From NCBI RefSeq assembly GCF_001761465.1, contig NZ_CP017479.1, positions 3,472,001 to 3,536,000 on the forward strand: a stretch of DNA of 64,000 bases. Reading direction: 5' to 3'. How positions within the stretch are numbered: position 1 is the stretch's first letter; each line of letters opens with the position of its first letter. The notes beneath the pieces were generated by a model. It was not told the DNA's origin, searched no databases, and saw only the letters and a list, made by a program, of their open reading frames with translations. Shown piece after piece: positions 35,892 through 44,113 of this stretch. The DNA comes from Flavobacterium gilvum. GTDB taxonomy: Bacteria > Bacteroidota > Bacteroidia > Flavobacteriales > Flavobacteriaceae. Made by a program: the position numbers and the translations under genes.

Positions 35892-37679
35892 TTATTTCAA
35901 CTCATAAATTTCTTTTCCTCTTTCCACACCTGCTTCATTAAAAACATCAATCGAAAAGTAGTATTTTGACTTGCTATTCAAATCATTAATATCCAATGAC
36001 GTATTCGAATAAACCATTCGATTCATATACATTTTATCTTTTGCAACTCCATAACGGATATTATAACCAATCGCAGTTGGAATTTTTGACCAATTCAATT
36101 TCACTTTATTTCCATTTGCAGCATCTCTTACTATGGAAAAATCTTTCGCTTGCTGATTCAGCTTTTTGCCACCGTTACCAAAGACCCTAAAATCATACAA
36201 TGCAAACATTCCATCAGGAACATGGATATTGGTTATTCGAACGTAACGGGCTTTTACGGCTTTTTCGATTTCAACATAATCATGTGATAAATCTTCTTTA
36301 TTATTTGATTTATCAATCAAAGTATCCCATTTTAATTTATCATTGGAATATTCAACAACATATTGAAAACCTCCCAAATCAGCCCTCCCTTTGGCTTTGC
36401 CCAAATGTTCGGCAAAATTAATTTGTACTGCTCTTATTGTCAAAGGCTGAAGCAAATCAACACTAAACCATTCCCCTTTATTGGCGGTTTCGGCACTCCA
36501 ATACGTTCTTAAATTTTCATCGACGGCTTTTTCTGATTTAAAATCCCCCATCGAGGACGAAGTTTCTGTTGGTTTTTTATACGATAATAATACCCAACCT
36601 GTGAAAAGTGATTTTGAATTTTTAACTTCTTTTTTCGGAATGATGTGCGGATAATCTCCAAAATAAGAATCACAAAACAGTACTCCATCTTTATCAAAAC
36701 CCGCAGGAAACATCCCTAAACGGCGCTCAAAATTATGTTTGATGATTGGTGAATGAACACAGGTAACATGCCAATAATTTGAAAAATTATCCGAAAAAGT
36801 GCTGCCATGTCCAATTCCAGTTACAAATCCCTTCGCTTTTTCCGAAAAAGGATTACTTTGAGCTACTTCAAAACCAGATAGCGGATTGTCTGAAACGCAA
36901 ACCCCATCTACATAACTATCAGCAAATGTTGCATATTGCAAATAATACTTTCCATTATGTTTTGTCATCCAAGGTCCTTCAACCAACATATTTGTACTCT
37001 TCAATCCAATATTATTCCAAGCATATTTTGTACTTGGGGCATGTATTTCTTTAAGCTCACCAATTGTTTTGAAACCGTTTTTAACATCCAATTCTACTCC
37101 CATTGTTGGACGAACACACCCATAATACAAATACAATCGCTGATCATCATCTAGAAACAAGCATAAATCCTGAAATCCTTTGGGCCAAATATCAAGAGGA
37201 AAAGGATTCGATTCATTAGCAATTGTCCATTTTCCTTTTTTTGGATCATCTGTTTTGTAAATCCATTTACAATCCGTAGTCGCAAAATACAAACTATCTC
37301 CGATCACAACCGCAGTTGGCGCATAGGCTTCTAATGGCAAATCATTTGTTGTTATAAAATCCCATTTCAACAAATCTTTTGAAACCCAATACCCTCCTGA
37401 CTTTGAGGCGAACAAATAATATTCGTTTTTAAAAACAACCATAGTCGGATCGGCAGCTTCTCTAAAAGAATCATATTCTCCTTTTTTCATATCCCTACCA
37501 GGCATTTTGGCACCCCAACTATAATCTTTATACGCCAAAGGGTCTATTGAAAACCGATAGGAAATATTCATCGGATTACAATAGGTAGCTGGTTTAAATT
37601 GCGCTTGCAGCATCATTGGAAAAATAAAAAACAACCATTTATTTTTCTTCAAAATCGAATCAAAAAAAATTGTTTTCAT
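35892..37679 (-). CDS. Secreted GH43-like five-bladed beta-propeller with F5/8-type (CBM32-like) and fibronectin-III-like domains
   Basis: A 595-residue protein with a signal peptide (about 1-27). Residues 30-355 form a five-bladed propeller of GH43/GH117 type: REAADPTMVVFKNEYYLFASK (candidate general-base Asp), APTAVVIGDSLYFATT, DLCLFLDDDQRLYLYYG and MLVEGPWMTKHNGKYYLQYAT (candidate acid Glu). Residues about 375-500 look like a discoidin/F5-8 sugar-binding domain (EKAVDENLRTYWSAETANKG, RYVRITNIHVPDG), and the last 85 or so residues a fibronectin-III-like module. It probably trims a glycan side chain at the cell surface. It lies between two sulfatase genes (60-bp and 111-bp gaps). The sugar cleaved cannot be told from sequence. 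Confidence 0.8.
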   Translation of the reverse strand: MKTIFFDSILKKNKWLFFIFPMMLQAQFKPATYCNPMNISYRFSIDPLAYKDYSWGAKMPGRDMKKGEYDSFREAADPTMVVFKNEYYLFASKSGGYWVSKDLLKWDFITTNDLPLEAYAPTAVVIGDSLYFATTDCKWIYKTDDPKKGKWTIANESNPFPLDIWPKGFQDLCLFLDDDQRLYLYYGCVRPTMGVELDVKNGFKTIGELKEIHAPSTKYAWNNIGLKSTNMLVEGPWMTKHNGKYYLQYATFADSYVDGVCVSDNPLSGFEVAQSNPFSEKAKGFVTGIGHGSTFSDNFSNYWHVTCVHSPIIKHNFERRLGMFPAGFDKDGVLFCDSYFGDYPHIIPKKEVKNSKSLFTGWVLLSYKKPTETSSSMGDFKSEKAVDENLRTYWSAETANKGEWFSVDLLQPLTIRAVQINFAEHLGKAKGRADLGGFQYVVEYSNDKLKWDTLIDKSNNKEDLSHDYVEIEKAVKARYVRITNIHVPDGMFALYDFRVFGNGGKKLNQQAKDFSIVRDAANGNKVKLNWSKIPTAIGYNIRYGVAKDKMYMNRMVYSNTSLDINDLNSKSKYYFSIDVFNEAGVERGKEIYELK

Positions 37680-37739
37680 AAATTTTAAGATTATTTAATA
37701 GGAGCCTACGAATGTTATTTTTTAAATTTTCAAAAATAT

Positions 37740-39212
37740 TTATTGCATTTTGGCTGGTGTTCTGTTATTTTTCCCTTCACGCTTAGTAATGGCATCACCC
37801 ATATCTTCTCTTGCCAATTCAGCGTATTTCAAAATTTCTTCAACCACTTCGGGATACTGACTTTGCACATCTTGTATTGTTCCGGGATCATGAATAAGAT
37901 CGTATAATGCCAATGGAACTTTTACATAAGGTACTTTTCCGGGAGTTCCATCTTTTCCAGGTATTGCCTGACTATAAGCCTGTGAACTGTGTGGCAAAAC
38001 CAATTCCCAAGTTTTATAACGAATAACCTTCAAACTATTAAGATCATAATACACATAAAATAAATCACGAGGAGACTTGTTAGTTTTACCTGTTAATAAG
38101 GGTAAAAAGTTAAGTCCATCTATTTTTTCTTTGGGTAAATTGGCATTCGTTGCAGCGACAATGGTTGGCAAAATATCCATATTGGTCATCAATTGATTGG
38201 ATACCGTTCCCGATGCAATTTTTCCCGGCCAACTAATGTAGCAAGGCACTCTGGTTCCTCCGTCCCAAGCGGTTCCTTTGCCTTCACGCAAACCACCGGT
38301 AGATCCGCCATGATTCCCATAAGAAAGCCAAGGACCATTGTCACTTGTTACGATTAGCAATGTATTTTTGTCAAGACCATTTTTCTTAAGAGTTTCCATT
38401 ATTTTTCCGACTGACCAGTCAATTTCACTGACTACATCGCCATACAAACCTCCTCCCGATTTGCCTTTAAACTTGGATGAAACTGCCAAAGGCACATGTG
38501 GTAAGGGATGCGCTAAATACAGAAAGAAAGGTTTATTTTTATTTTTTTCAATAAATGCTTCGGCTTTTTCTGTGAGTGTGGTTGTAAGTTTTGAAGCTTC
38601 TTCCAAATTTGGTATAGTTCCCACTTGCGTATCTCCTTCATAAATAGGAAGCTGCGGGCATTTACCTCTCCAATCATTTGGAGTATCTGGCGGAACTGGA
38701 TTTCCTTTATAATCCACAGGCCAATAATCATGTGAATACGGAATTCCGTAAAAAGTATCAAAACCATAATGAATAGGAAGAAATGGCGCTTTTGATCCCA
38801 AATGCCATTTTCCCAACATTCCGGTTACATACCCTTTATTTTTCAGCAAAGTAGCAATCGTTTCCTCTTTGGGATTCAATGCCGTCGTATCCCAAGGTGC
38901 AAGAGCAAATCCTACTCCAAGTCTGGTGGGATAACAACCCGTTAGCAAAGCAGCCCTAGAAGCAGTACACACAGCCTGAGCCGCATAAAAATGGGTAAAA
39001 CGCATTCCCTCATTGGCTAATTTATCAAAATTAGGCGTTTCGTAACCAACACTCCCATATGGCTTTGTATCTGCATAACCCATATCATCCATCAAAATAA
39101 CTATGACATTGGGTTTTCCTTGATTGGTCTGCTTTTTTTGAGCATTAACTGTAATAATCCCTAATAAAGCAATTAAAAAGAAAACATTTTTTCTAAACTT
39201 AATAATTCTCAT
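37740..39212 (-). CDS. Secreted type I (S1 family) sulfatase, arylsulfatase A-like
   Basis: A 490-residue secreted sulfatase (signal peptide about 1-24). It has VILMDDMGYAD (metal-ligand Asp pair, 42-43), AAQAVCTASRAALLTGCYPTR with C82 in a CxAxR formylglycine motif (a common variant of CxPxR), MLGKWHLGS and IVTSDNGPWLSYGNHGGSTGGLREGKGT, typical of arylsulfatase A-like enzymes. It would remove a sulfate ester from the target glycan. It starts 17 bp after the GH20 gene at 39230 and lies within the same probable operon. Maturation needs a formylglycine-generating or anaerobic maturase protein, not encoded in this window. The sulfated position is unknown. Confidence 0.92.
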   Translation of the reverse strand: MRIIKFRKNVFFLIALLGIITVNAQKKQTNQGKPNVIVILMDDMGYADTKPYGSVGYETPNFDKLANEGMRFTHFYAAQAVCTASRAALLTGCYPTRLGVGFALAPWDTTALNPKEETIATLLKNKGYVTGMLGKWHLGSKAPFLPIHYGFDTFYGIPYSHDYWPVDYKGNPVPPDTPNDWRGKCPQLPIYEGDTQVGTIPNLEEASKLTTTLTEKAEAFIEKNKNKPFFLYLAHPLPHVPLAVSSKFKGKSGGGLYGDVVSEIDWSVGKIMETLKKNGLDKNTLLIVTSDNGPWLSYGNHGGSTGGLREGKGTAWDGGTRVPCYISWPGKIASGTVSNQLMTNMDILPTIVAATNANLPKEKIDGLNFLPLLTGKTNKSPRDLFYVYYDLNSLKVIRYKTWELVLPHSSQAYSQAIPGKDGTPGKVPYVKVPLALYDLIHDPGTIQDVQSQYPEVVEEILKYAELAREDMGDAITKREGKNNRTPAKMQ

Positions 39213-39229
39213 CTTGTGGTATTTTAATT

Positions 39230-41578
39230 CTAATTTATCAATATTTCATCGGCAAATAACCAAGGTTTTTGTTTTTCCTCGTTATGCCCTGTTGGAGTAT
39301 CTCCTAAATTTTTGGCCGTTATACGCAATTTCATCATTTTTTGCTGTGGCATTTCAACTTTAAATTCCTTGAAAATATCTCCTTTTTCTGTAGGTAACAC
39401 TGTATTTGTTAATGTTTTGATTTCTTTAAAATTAACACCATCTTCTGAAATCTCAAATTTAACCCATTTTGGTAAAAAAATCCACTTTGCCCAATTTTGC
39501 AAACAACCTAACGAAATACTATTTCCAACAATTCCGTCACCAAAATCGATTGTCGCAACGATGTCGTTTTCCTGAAATCCATGCCAGTTTTTGGTAATTT
39601 CCTTTGTTCCTTTTATACCATCAATCAAGGCATTATCTCCGCTGGCCTTGTAAGAACTGCTGTATTTTTTTTCATAAGTTAATTTTTTTCCAAATGCCTT
39701 ATTGTAAACAAAAGACTGTTCGGCTGGTTTTGGAGTCATCACTTTATTATCCAAAACCGTAATTGCTTTAATTGTCATTGACTTATCAATGCTAATCGGT
39801 TTTTCATATTTAAGACTTGAAGTTGTGGGAATACTACCATCGGTTGTATAATAAATTACAGCATCTGGATTTTCAGTATCAAGCACTATCGATAAAACAT
39901 TGTTTTTTGTGGCAGTCGAAATCAGAGTTCTAAAATCTCCCTTCGAATATTTCAGTCCTTTAACCTCAAAACTTTTGAAATAGGGATTTAAGCGCTGTCT
40001 AAATTCTTTCCAATCCCGTTTTTCTTTTGGAGACCACATTACTTCGGAAATAGCCAATAAACGAGGCAATGTCATGTATTGCAAATGCTCGAATGTAGGT
40101 ATATATTCTGTCCAAAAATTGGCTTGTGATCCCAAAACATGTTTGGCTTCTTCGGCATTCAACTCAGACGGAATAGGTTCATAGGCATACACATTCTTCA
40201 ATGTACTAACACCCCATCCTCCTACTGGTTCCACTTCTGGATCACCCTGAGGACGATTAAGGTAACAAGGATCACCAGGCGTCATGATTACATCATGATT
40301 TAATTTTGCTGCGTCAATTCCTCCTTTTTCGCCTCTCCAACTCATTACGGTTGCATTTGGCGCCAAGCCACCTTCTAAAATTTCATCCCACCCAATTATA
40401 GATTTCCCTTTAGAATTGATGTATTTCTCCATTCTGGAGATGAAATAACTTTGCAGCCCGTGTTCATCCTTCAATCCTTTTTCTTTTATCAAATTTTGAC
40501 AAAATTCACTTCTTTTCCAAGCTTCTTTCGGACATTCATCACCTCCTATGTGAATATATTTTGATGGAAATAAAGGCATAACTTCGTCTAATACATCTTC
40601 CAAAAACTTAAAAGTATACTCTGTAGGAGCATAAACATCTTCAAAAACACCCCAAGTTTCCTGAACAAATTTTACTCTTCCCTCAGCCAATTCTTTTCTT
40701 GATTTTAACGAAAAAACAGTATCTCTGAATTTAGTTCTCTCCTTCGGAAAACAACTCAACTCGGGATAAGCCGCAATGGCAGCACTAGAGTGTCCGGGCA
40801 TCTCAATTTCGGGGATAATGGTAATTGCCCTGTCTGAAGCATATTTAACCAATTCCTTTACCTGTTCTTGAGTATAAAAACCGGCAACAGGAACATTCGT
40901 ATTTCCTTTTCCGGGATACCTGCTAATGATTGTTCCATTACGAACCGAACCAATCTCTGTCAATCGAGGGTATTTCTTGATTTCGATTCTCCAGCCTTGG
41001 TCTTCGGTCAAATGCCAATGAAGTACATTCATTTTGTAAGAAGCCATCAAATCGATGTATTGCTTCATCATGTCGACAGTAAAAAAATAACGGCATACAT
41101 CAAGCATAACCCCTCTCCATTGAAAACGGGGATAATCTTTTATTTCCATAGCAGGAATCTGTACCCAATTTTTTCCTTGTTCCAAAGGCAATGTTTGTAC
41201 CAATGTCTGCATTCCGTAAAACAACCCTTTTGATGTATTGGCTTTTACAGTAATATTTGCAGGAGAAACATTTATTGTATAACCTTCTTCACCCAATTCA
41301 TTGTTTTTTTCAATAAGGAAACAAATCTTTTTAGAACCTTTGGCAGCACTATTTTTTATTTTAACCTTAGAAACTTTATTGAGATAATTTTCAAAAAACA
41401 AAGCTACTTTCTGAACCTCTTTATCTGATTTTGAAGATTCAATAGCTGTTTTGTCATCAACTACAAAACTCCCTTTTTTCACATTTAAACTTAGCGGCTG
41501 CGGTATAATATTCACTGATTGTTGTGCCTGAATAAGAGTAGTAAACAACAACCCGATAAAAAGAATTCTTTTTTTCAT
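39230..41578 (-). CDS. Secreted GH20 beta-N-acetylhexosaminidase with C-terminal accessory domains
   Basis: About 782 residues. The ATG at 41578 (MKKRILFIGLLF) is chosen because an earlier start at 41596 overlaps the preceding gene's stop at 41580, and the shorter form has a clean signal peptide. The core resembles the GH20 at 22947: LDVCRYFF, HWHLTEDQGWRIEIKKYPRL, EIEMPGHSSAA and YIHIGGDE, whose Asp-Glu pair is catalytic. Beyond about residue 560 there is a chitobiase-C-terminal-like segment (VIYYTTDGSIPT) and a C-terminal F5/8-like beta-sandwich (WHGFQENDIVATIDFGDG, WVKFEISEDGVNF), which could bind the polymer. It follows the propeller gene at 41580 by 1 bp, so the two are translationally close. 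Confidence 0.93.
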   Translation of the reverse strand: MKKRILFIGLLFTTLIQAQQSVNIIPQPLSLNVKKGSFVVDDKTAIESSKSDKEVQKVALFFENYLNKVSKVKIKNSAAKGSKKICFLIEKNNELGEEGYTINVSPANITVKANTSKGLFYGMQTLVQTLPLEQGKNWVQIPAMEIKDYPRFQWRGVMLDVCRYFFTVDMMKQYIDLMASYKMNVLHWHLTEDQGWRIEIKKYPRLTEIGSVRNGTIISRYPGKGNTNVPVAGFYTQEQVKELVKYASDRAITIIPEIEMPGHSSAAIAAYPELSCFPKERTKFRDTVFSLKSRKELAEGRVKFVQETWGVFEDVYAPTEYTFKFLEDVLDEVMPLFPSKYIHIGGDECPKEAWKRSEFCQNLIKEKGLKDEHGLQSYFISRMEKYINSKGKSIIGWDEILEGGLAPNATVMSWRGEKGGIDAAKLNHDVIMTPGDPCYLNRPQGDPEVEPVGGWGVSTLKNVYAYEPIPSELNAEEAKHVLGSQANFWTEYIPTFEHLQYMTLPRLLAISEVMWSPKEKRDWKEFRQRLNPYFKSFEVKGLKYSKGDFRTLISTATKNNVLSIVLDTENPDAVIYYTTDGSIPTTSSLKYEKPISIDKSMTIKAITVLDNKVMTPKPAEQSFVYNKAFGKKLTYEKKYSSSYKASGDNALIDGIKGTKEITKNWHGFQENDIVATIDFGDGIVGNSISLGCLQNWAKWIFLPKWVKFEISEDGVNFKEIKTLTNTVLPTEKGDIFKEFKVEMPQQKMMKLRITAKNLGDTPTGHNEEKQKPWLFADEILIN

Positions 41579-41579
41579 T

Positions 41580-42731
41580 CTATTTTTTATTTTCATTTAA
41601 TTTAAAACAAACCACAAACGAATTATAGTCTGCTGTTGGGTGCTCCCCTCCTTGTGATGGTTCTTTGATTGACGCTGCTGCAAATAATGCTGCTGGTTGT
41701 CCTTTTTCGTCTATATAAACAAAAGGGCGTTCAAGATGAGCCAATTGAATAATTCCGTCTTTGGTTTTTAACTCACGTAGCGAAATCAAAGGATTTTGGG
41801 CACCTTTCCAGTTTACCCCATCTTCGGAAGTGATAAGCGCCAATGCACCAAACTGAGGGACTAATTTTTTGCTATTGGAATAATATTTTACTGCGGCGTA
41901 ATATCTTTTTCGTTTTTTGTCGTACCACATACACGGATCTTCGCAAGCCATATCGGCATTGGTAAACACATCGCTTACAATGGTAAATTTCCCATCTGGA
42001 GTATCACTGACCGCCATCCAAAAAGTCATGTTTCCAACATTGGGTTTACGCGATTTAAACATCATGTAATATCTCCCGTCATGTCCCTGAGTAACTGTTG
42101 GATTGGTTGTTACTTCAAAAGTTTTTACGTTATCAGGCTGCATTAAAGGTTCTTTTGGCTTTATGTATTTTCCGTTAATAAAATCGGCTATATGATTAGC
42201 CTTGACAACACCTATTTTTTGGGTACAATTGTATTGCAACCAATGTTTCCAGTCTTTTGTTTTTTTGGTGTCATTTTCAAACAAAGTTGGATCGTACGAA
42301 TTGGAAATGTAATACAAGTAATACGTCTTCTTGAATTTTCTTATTTGCGGATTATGGAATGTAAATTTATCCCAATCATTGTTTCCTTTGGATTTCAAAA
42401 TTGTGGCCACATATTTATAAGGACCATCAATCTTATCGGCTACTGCGCAGGCAATTTCTGAATATTTGTTCCATCCGCTAAATCCATTAAAAATATAATT
42501 CATAGGATCATCGGTATCGGTTCTATTTCCGTGCGACCATCGAGAATAAAACATATAATATTTACCGTCTTCTCCTTTAATTACACTGCTACACCAAGTA
42601 TAATAATCTGGTGAAGAAAAGAATTCTGAAGTATCAACCTGTCCAATTATTTTTTGAAAATCCAAATTATCTTGGGCTGATGCAATGAAATGAATCAAAC
42701 AGAATATTGCGACCAATTTTAGCTTTTGCAT
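41580..42731 (-). CDS. Secreted five-bladed beta-propeller glycosidase-like protein (GH43/GH117-like)
   Basis: A 383-residue protein with a signal peptide (about 1-19, ending IASAQ). Repeated blade motifs suggest a single five-bladed propeller: FFSSPDYYTWCSSVIKGEDG, KYYMFYSRWSHG, TFHNPQIRKFKKTYYLYYIS, TTNPTVTQGHDGRYYMMFKS and MACEDPCMWYDKKRKRYYAAV. Candidate acids are the Asp in SSPDYY and the Glu-Asp in ACEDPC. It resembles GH43 or GH117 members, but subfamily and substrate are unclear; a non-catalytic sugar-binding role is possible. It heads the unit running down to 34254, and a palindromic operator with an adjoining -7 box is upstream at 42797-42826. Confidence 0.72.
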   Translation of the reverse strand: MQKLKLVAIFCLIHFIASAQDNLDFQKIIGQVDTSEFFSSPDYYTWCSSVIKGEDGKYYMFYSRWSHGNRTDTDDPMNYIFNGFSGWNKYSEIACAVADKIDGPYKYVATILKSKGNNDWDKFTFHNPQIRKFKKTYYLYYISNSYDPTLFENDTKKTKDWKHWLQYNCTQKIGVVKANHIADFINGKYIKPKEPLMQPDNVKTFEVTTNPTVTQGHDGRYYMMFKSRKPNVGNMTFWMAVSDTPDGKFTIVSDVFTNADMACEDPCMWYDKKRKRYYAAVKYYSNSKKLVPQFGALALITSEDGVNWKGAQNPLISLRELKTKDGIIQLAHLERPFVYIDEKGQPAALFAAASIKEPSQGGEHPTADYNSFVVCFKLNENKK

Positions 42732-42796
42732 AATTAATTTATCCTTTATAAAACAACTTAAATTTTAAACTATTCTATTTTTTTTAATCAAATTGT

Positions 42797-42826
42797 TAAA
42801 TCGATTTAGTGAAAAAGTCAAATTTA
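42797..42826 (-). promoter_or_regulatory. Perfect palindromic operator beside a -7 promoter element
   Basis: TAAATCGATTTA (42797-42808) is a perfect 12-bp palindrome with a central CG, like LacI-family operators. CAAATTTA at 42819-42826 reads TAAATTTG on the minus strand, a full TAnnTTTG -7 match. The 10-bp gap puts the palindrome over the expected transcription start, a classical repressor position. A second copy, TTAAACGATTTA (42879-42890), overlaps the preceding SDR stop codon, 82 bp away centre to centre. Confidence 0.55.
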
Positions 42827-42878
42827 CCCAATTGTATTTTAAAAACATGAATAAATTAAGTTTTTTTGATTAAAAAAT

Positions 42879-42890
42879 TTAAACGATTTA
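42879..42890. promoter_or_regulatory. Auxiliary copy of the operator motif at the SDR stop codon
   Basis: TTAAACGATTTA at 42879-42890 matches the TAAAWCGWTTTA motif with one change and overlaps the stop codon of the dehydrogenase gene. It could act as an upstream auxiliary site for the operator at 42797, but chance in AT-rich DNA is possible. Confidence 0.3.
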
Positions 42891-43658
42891 TTCAAATCGT
42901 CTATAGCCTAACTCCGCACCTCCACTTACCGGCATTATATTCCCGGTTATAAACCGTGCTTTATCCGAAACAAGAAAAACACAGGCATCTGCAATAACAT
43001 CACCATCTGGACAATGTCCCAAAACATGAATGTCGTCCAGATATTTTTCAATTTTGCTAGGATCTTTTTGTTGTTTTGCCCATTCCCGCAACATGGGAGT
43101 CCATACTCCGGCAGGTGCCACAGCATTAACCCTTATTTTATATTTGGCATAATCCAGAGCCATAGATTTCGTCAGTGCATTTAAAGCTCCTTTTGTCGCC
43201 GAATAAGCGGCGTGATTTTCTTGACCTATTTCCGCAACAACACTACTGGTGTTTAAAATACAACCTTTCGTTTGTTTTAAAGCTTCTAAACCATAACGAG
43301 TAGTGTAGAAAACTCCTTTTAGATTAATATTAAATAGTTTATCCCACTCATATTCATCGGTTTGATCTAATGATTTTGAAGGGCTTGCAATACCGGCGTT
43401 GTTGTGAATCACATCAATTTTGCCATATTGCTTTAAAGTAAACTTGATTGCATTTTCCACATTGGATGAAATAGAAATATCACCAAAAAAAGTACTATGT
43501 CCTTCTCCTAATATTTTCATGGATTCAATCAATGAAGCTTCGTCATTGGCCATAATCATAACTTTGGCTCCTGCTTCGGCATATTTTTTTGCACATTCCA
43601 AACCAATGCCCATTGATCCTCCTGTAAGAAATATAATCTTATTATCTAATAGCTGCAT
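42888..43658 (-). CDS. Short-chain dehydrogenase/reductase, probable L-fucose dehydrogenase (or 2-keto-3-deoxy-L-fuconate dehydrogenase)
   Basis: A 256-residue NAD(P)-dependent SDR. The Rossmann motif TGGSMGIG is at 12-19, NNAGI near 88, the catalytic Ser in NTSSV near 137, and the YSATK pair near 151-155. The region after the active site, APAGVWTPMLREWA, and the ending SGGAELGYRR resemble, as I recall it, the mammalian SDR HSD17B14, an L-fucose dehydrogenase; this supports oxidation of fucose to the lactone. The alternative is the later step, 2-keto-3-deoxy-L-fuconate dehydrogenase, also an SDR in Xanthomonas. Only one such gene is in the window. It starts 15 bp after the mutarotase gene in the GH29-led operon. 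Confidence 0.75.
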   Translation of the reverse strand: MQLLDNKIIFLTGGSMGIGLECAKKYAEAGAKVMIMANDEASLIESMKILGEGHSTFFGDISISSNVENAIKFTLKQYGKIDVIHNNAGIASPSKSLDQTDEYEWDKLFNINLKGVFYTTRYGLEALKQTKGCILNTSSVVAEIGQENHAAYSATKGALNALTKSMALDYAKYKIRVNAVAPAGVWTPMLREWAKQQKDPSKIEKYLDDIHVLGHCPDGDVIADACVFLVSDKARFITGNIMPVSGGAELGYRRFE

Positions 43659-43673
43659 AACTATTTCGTGTTT

Positions 43674-44099
43674 TTAATTAGTGTGGAAAACTTCTTCCAT
43701 ATTGGTCCATACTTGTTTTTTGCTTGCTGCTTCTGGTAACGGAATTTGTGTTGGATCTGTTTCTTTCCACCAACGTTGTGTAATACTGTCGGCAGCCATT
43801 TTTTTCATATCCTTATCAAAATCATTGCCTGTATAATCAAAATAACTGAACAAAAAATATTGGTCACCTATTTTTTGAATGTATATCGAATAATTATGAA
43901 TATTACAATCCTTCAATTTATTCAAAACACCAGGCCAAACTTTGGCATGCAATTTTTTATAATATTCTATTTTATCCGGCTTAATTCCAGTTACCATTCC
44001 AACTCGTTTGCCTACTTTGATCGGTTCTGTCTTTTTTACATCATTACAGCTAATCAAAGTCAGAAAGGCAATCAGTATTATAAAATTTATTTTTTTCAT
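43674..44099 (-). CDS. L-rhamnose/L-fucose mutarotase-family protein with lipoprotein signal
   Basis: A 141-residue member of the RhaM/YiiL mutarotase-like family (DUF718-type): GKRVGMVTGIKPDKIEYYKKLH, WPGVLNKLKDCNIHNYSIYI, YFLFSYFDYTG and QRWWKETDPTQIPLP are typical. The family interconverts alpha and beta anomers of L-rhamnose or L-fucose and is normally cytosolic with no signal. This one begins with a hydrophobic stretch and LISC, a lipobox, and so is probably a membrane-anchored lipoprotein outside the cytoplasm. It may equilibrate fucose before uptake by the symporter encoded 14 bp upstream. L-Fucose specificity is inferred from neighbours. Confidence 0.82.
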   Translation of the reverse strand: MKKINFIILIAFLTLISCNDVKKTEPIKVGKRVGMVTGIKPDKIEYYKKLHAKVWPGVLNKLKDCNIHNYSIYIQKIGDQYFLFSYFDYTGNDFDKDMKKMAADSITQRWWKETDPTQIPLPEAASKKQVWTNMEEVFHTN

Positions 44100-44113
44100 A
44101 CTTATTCTTTTTT

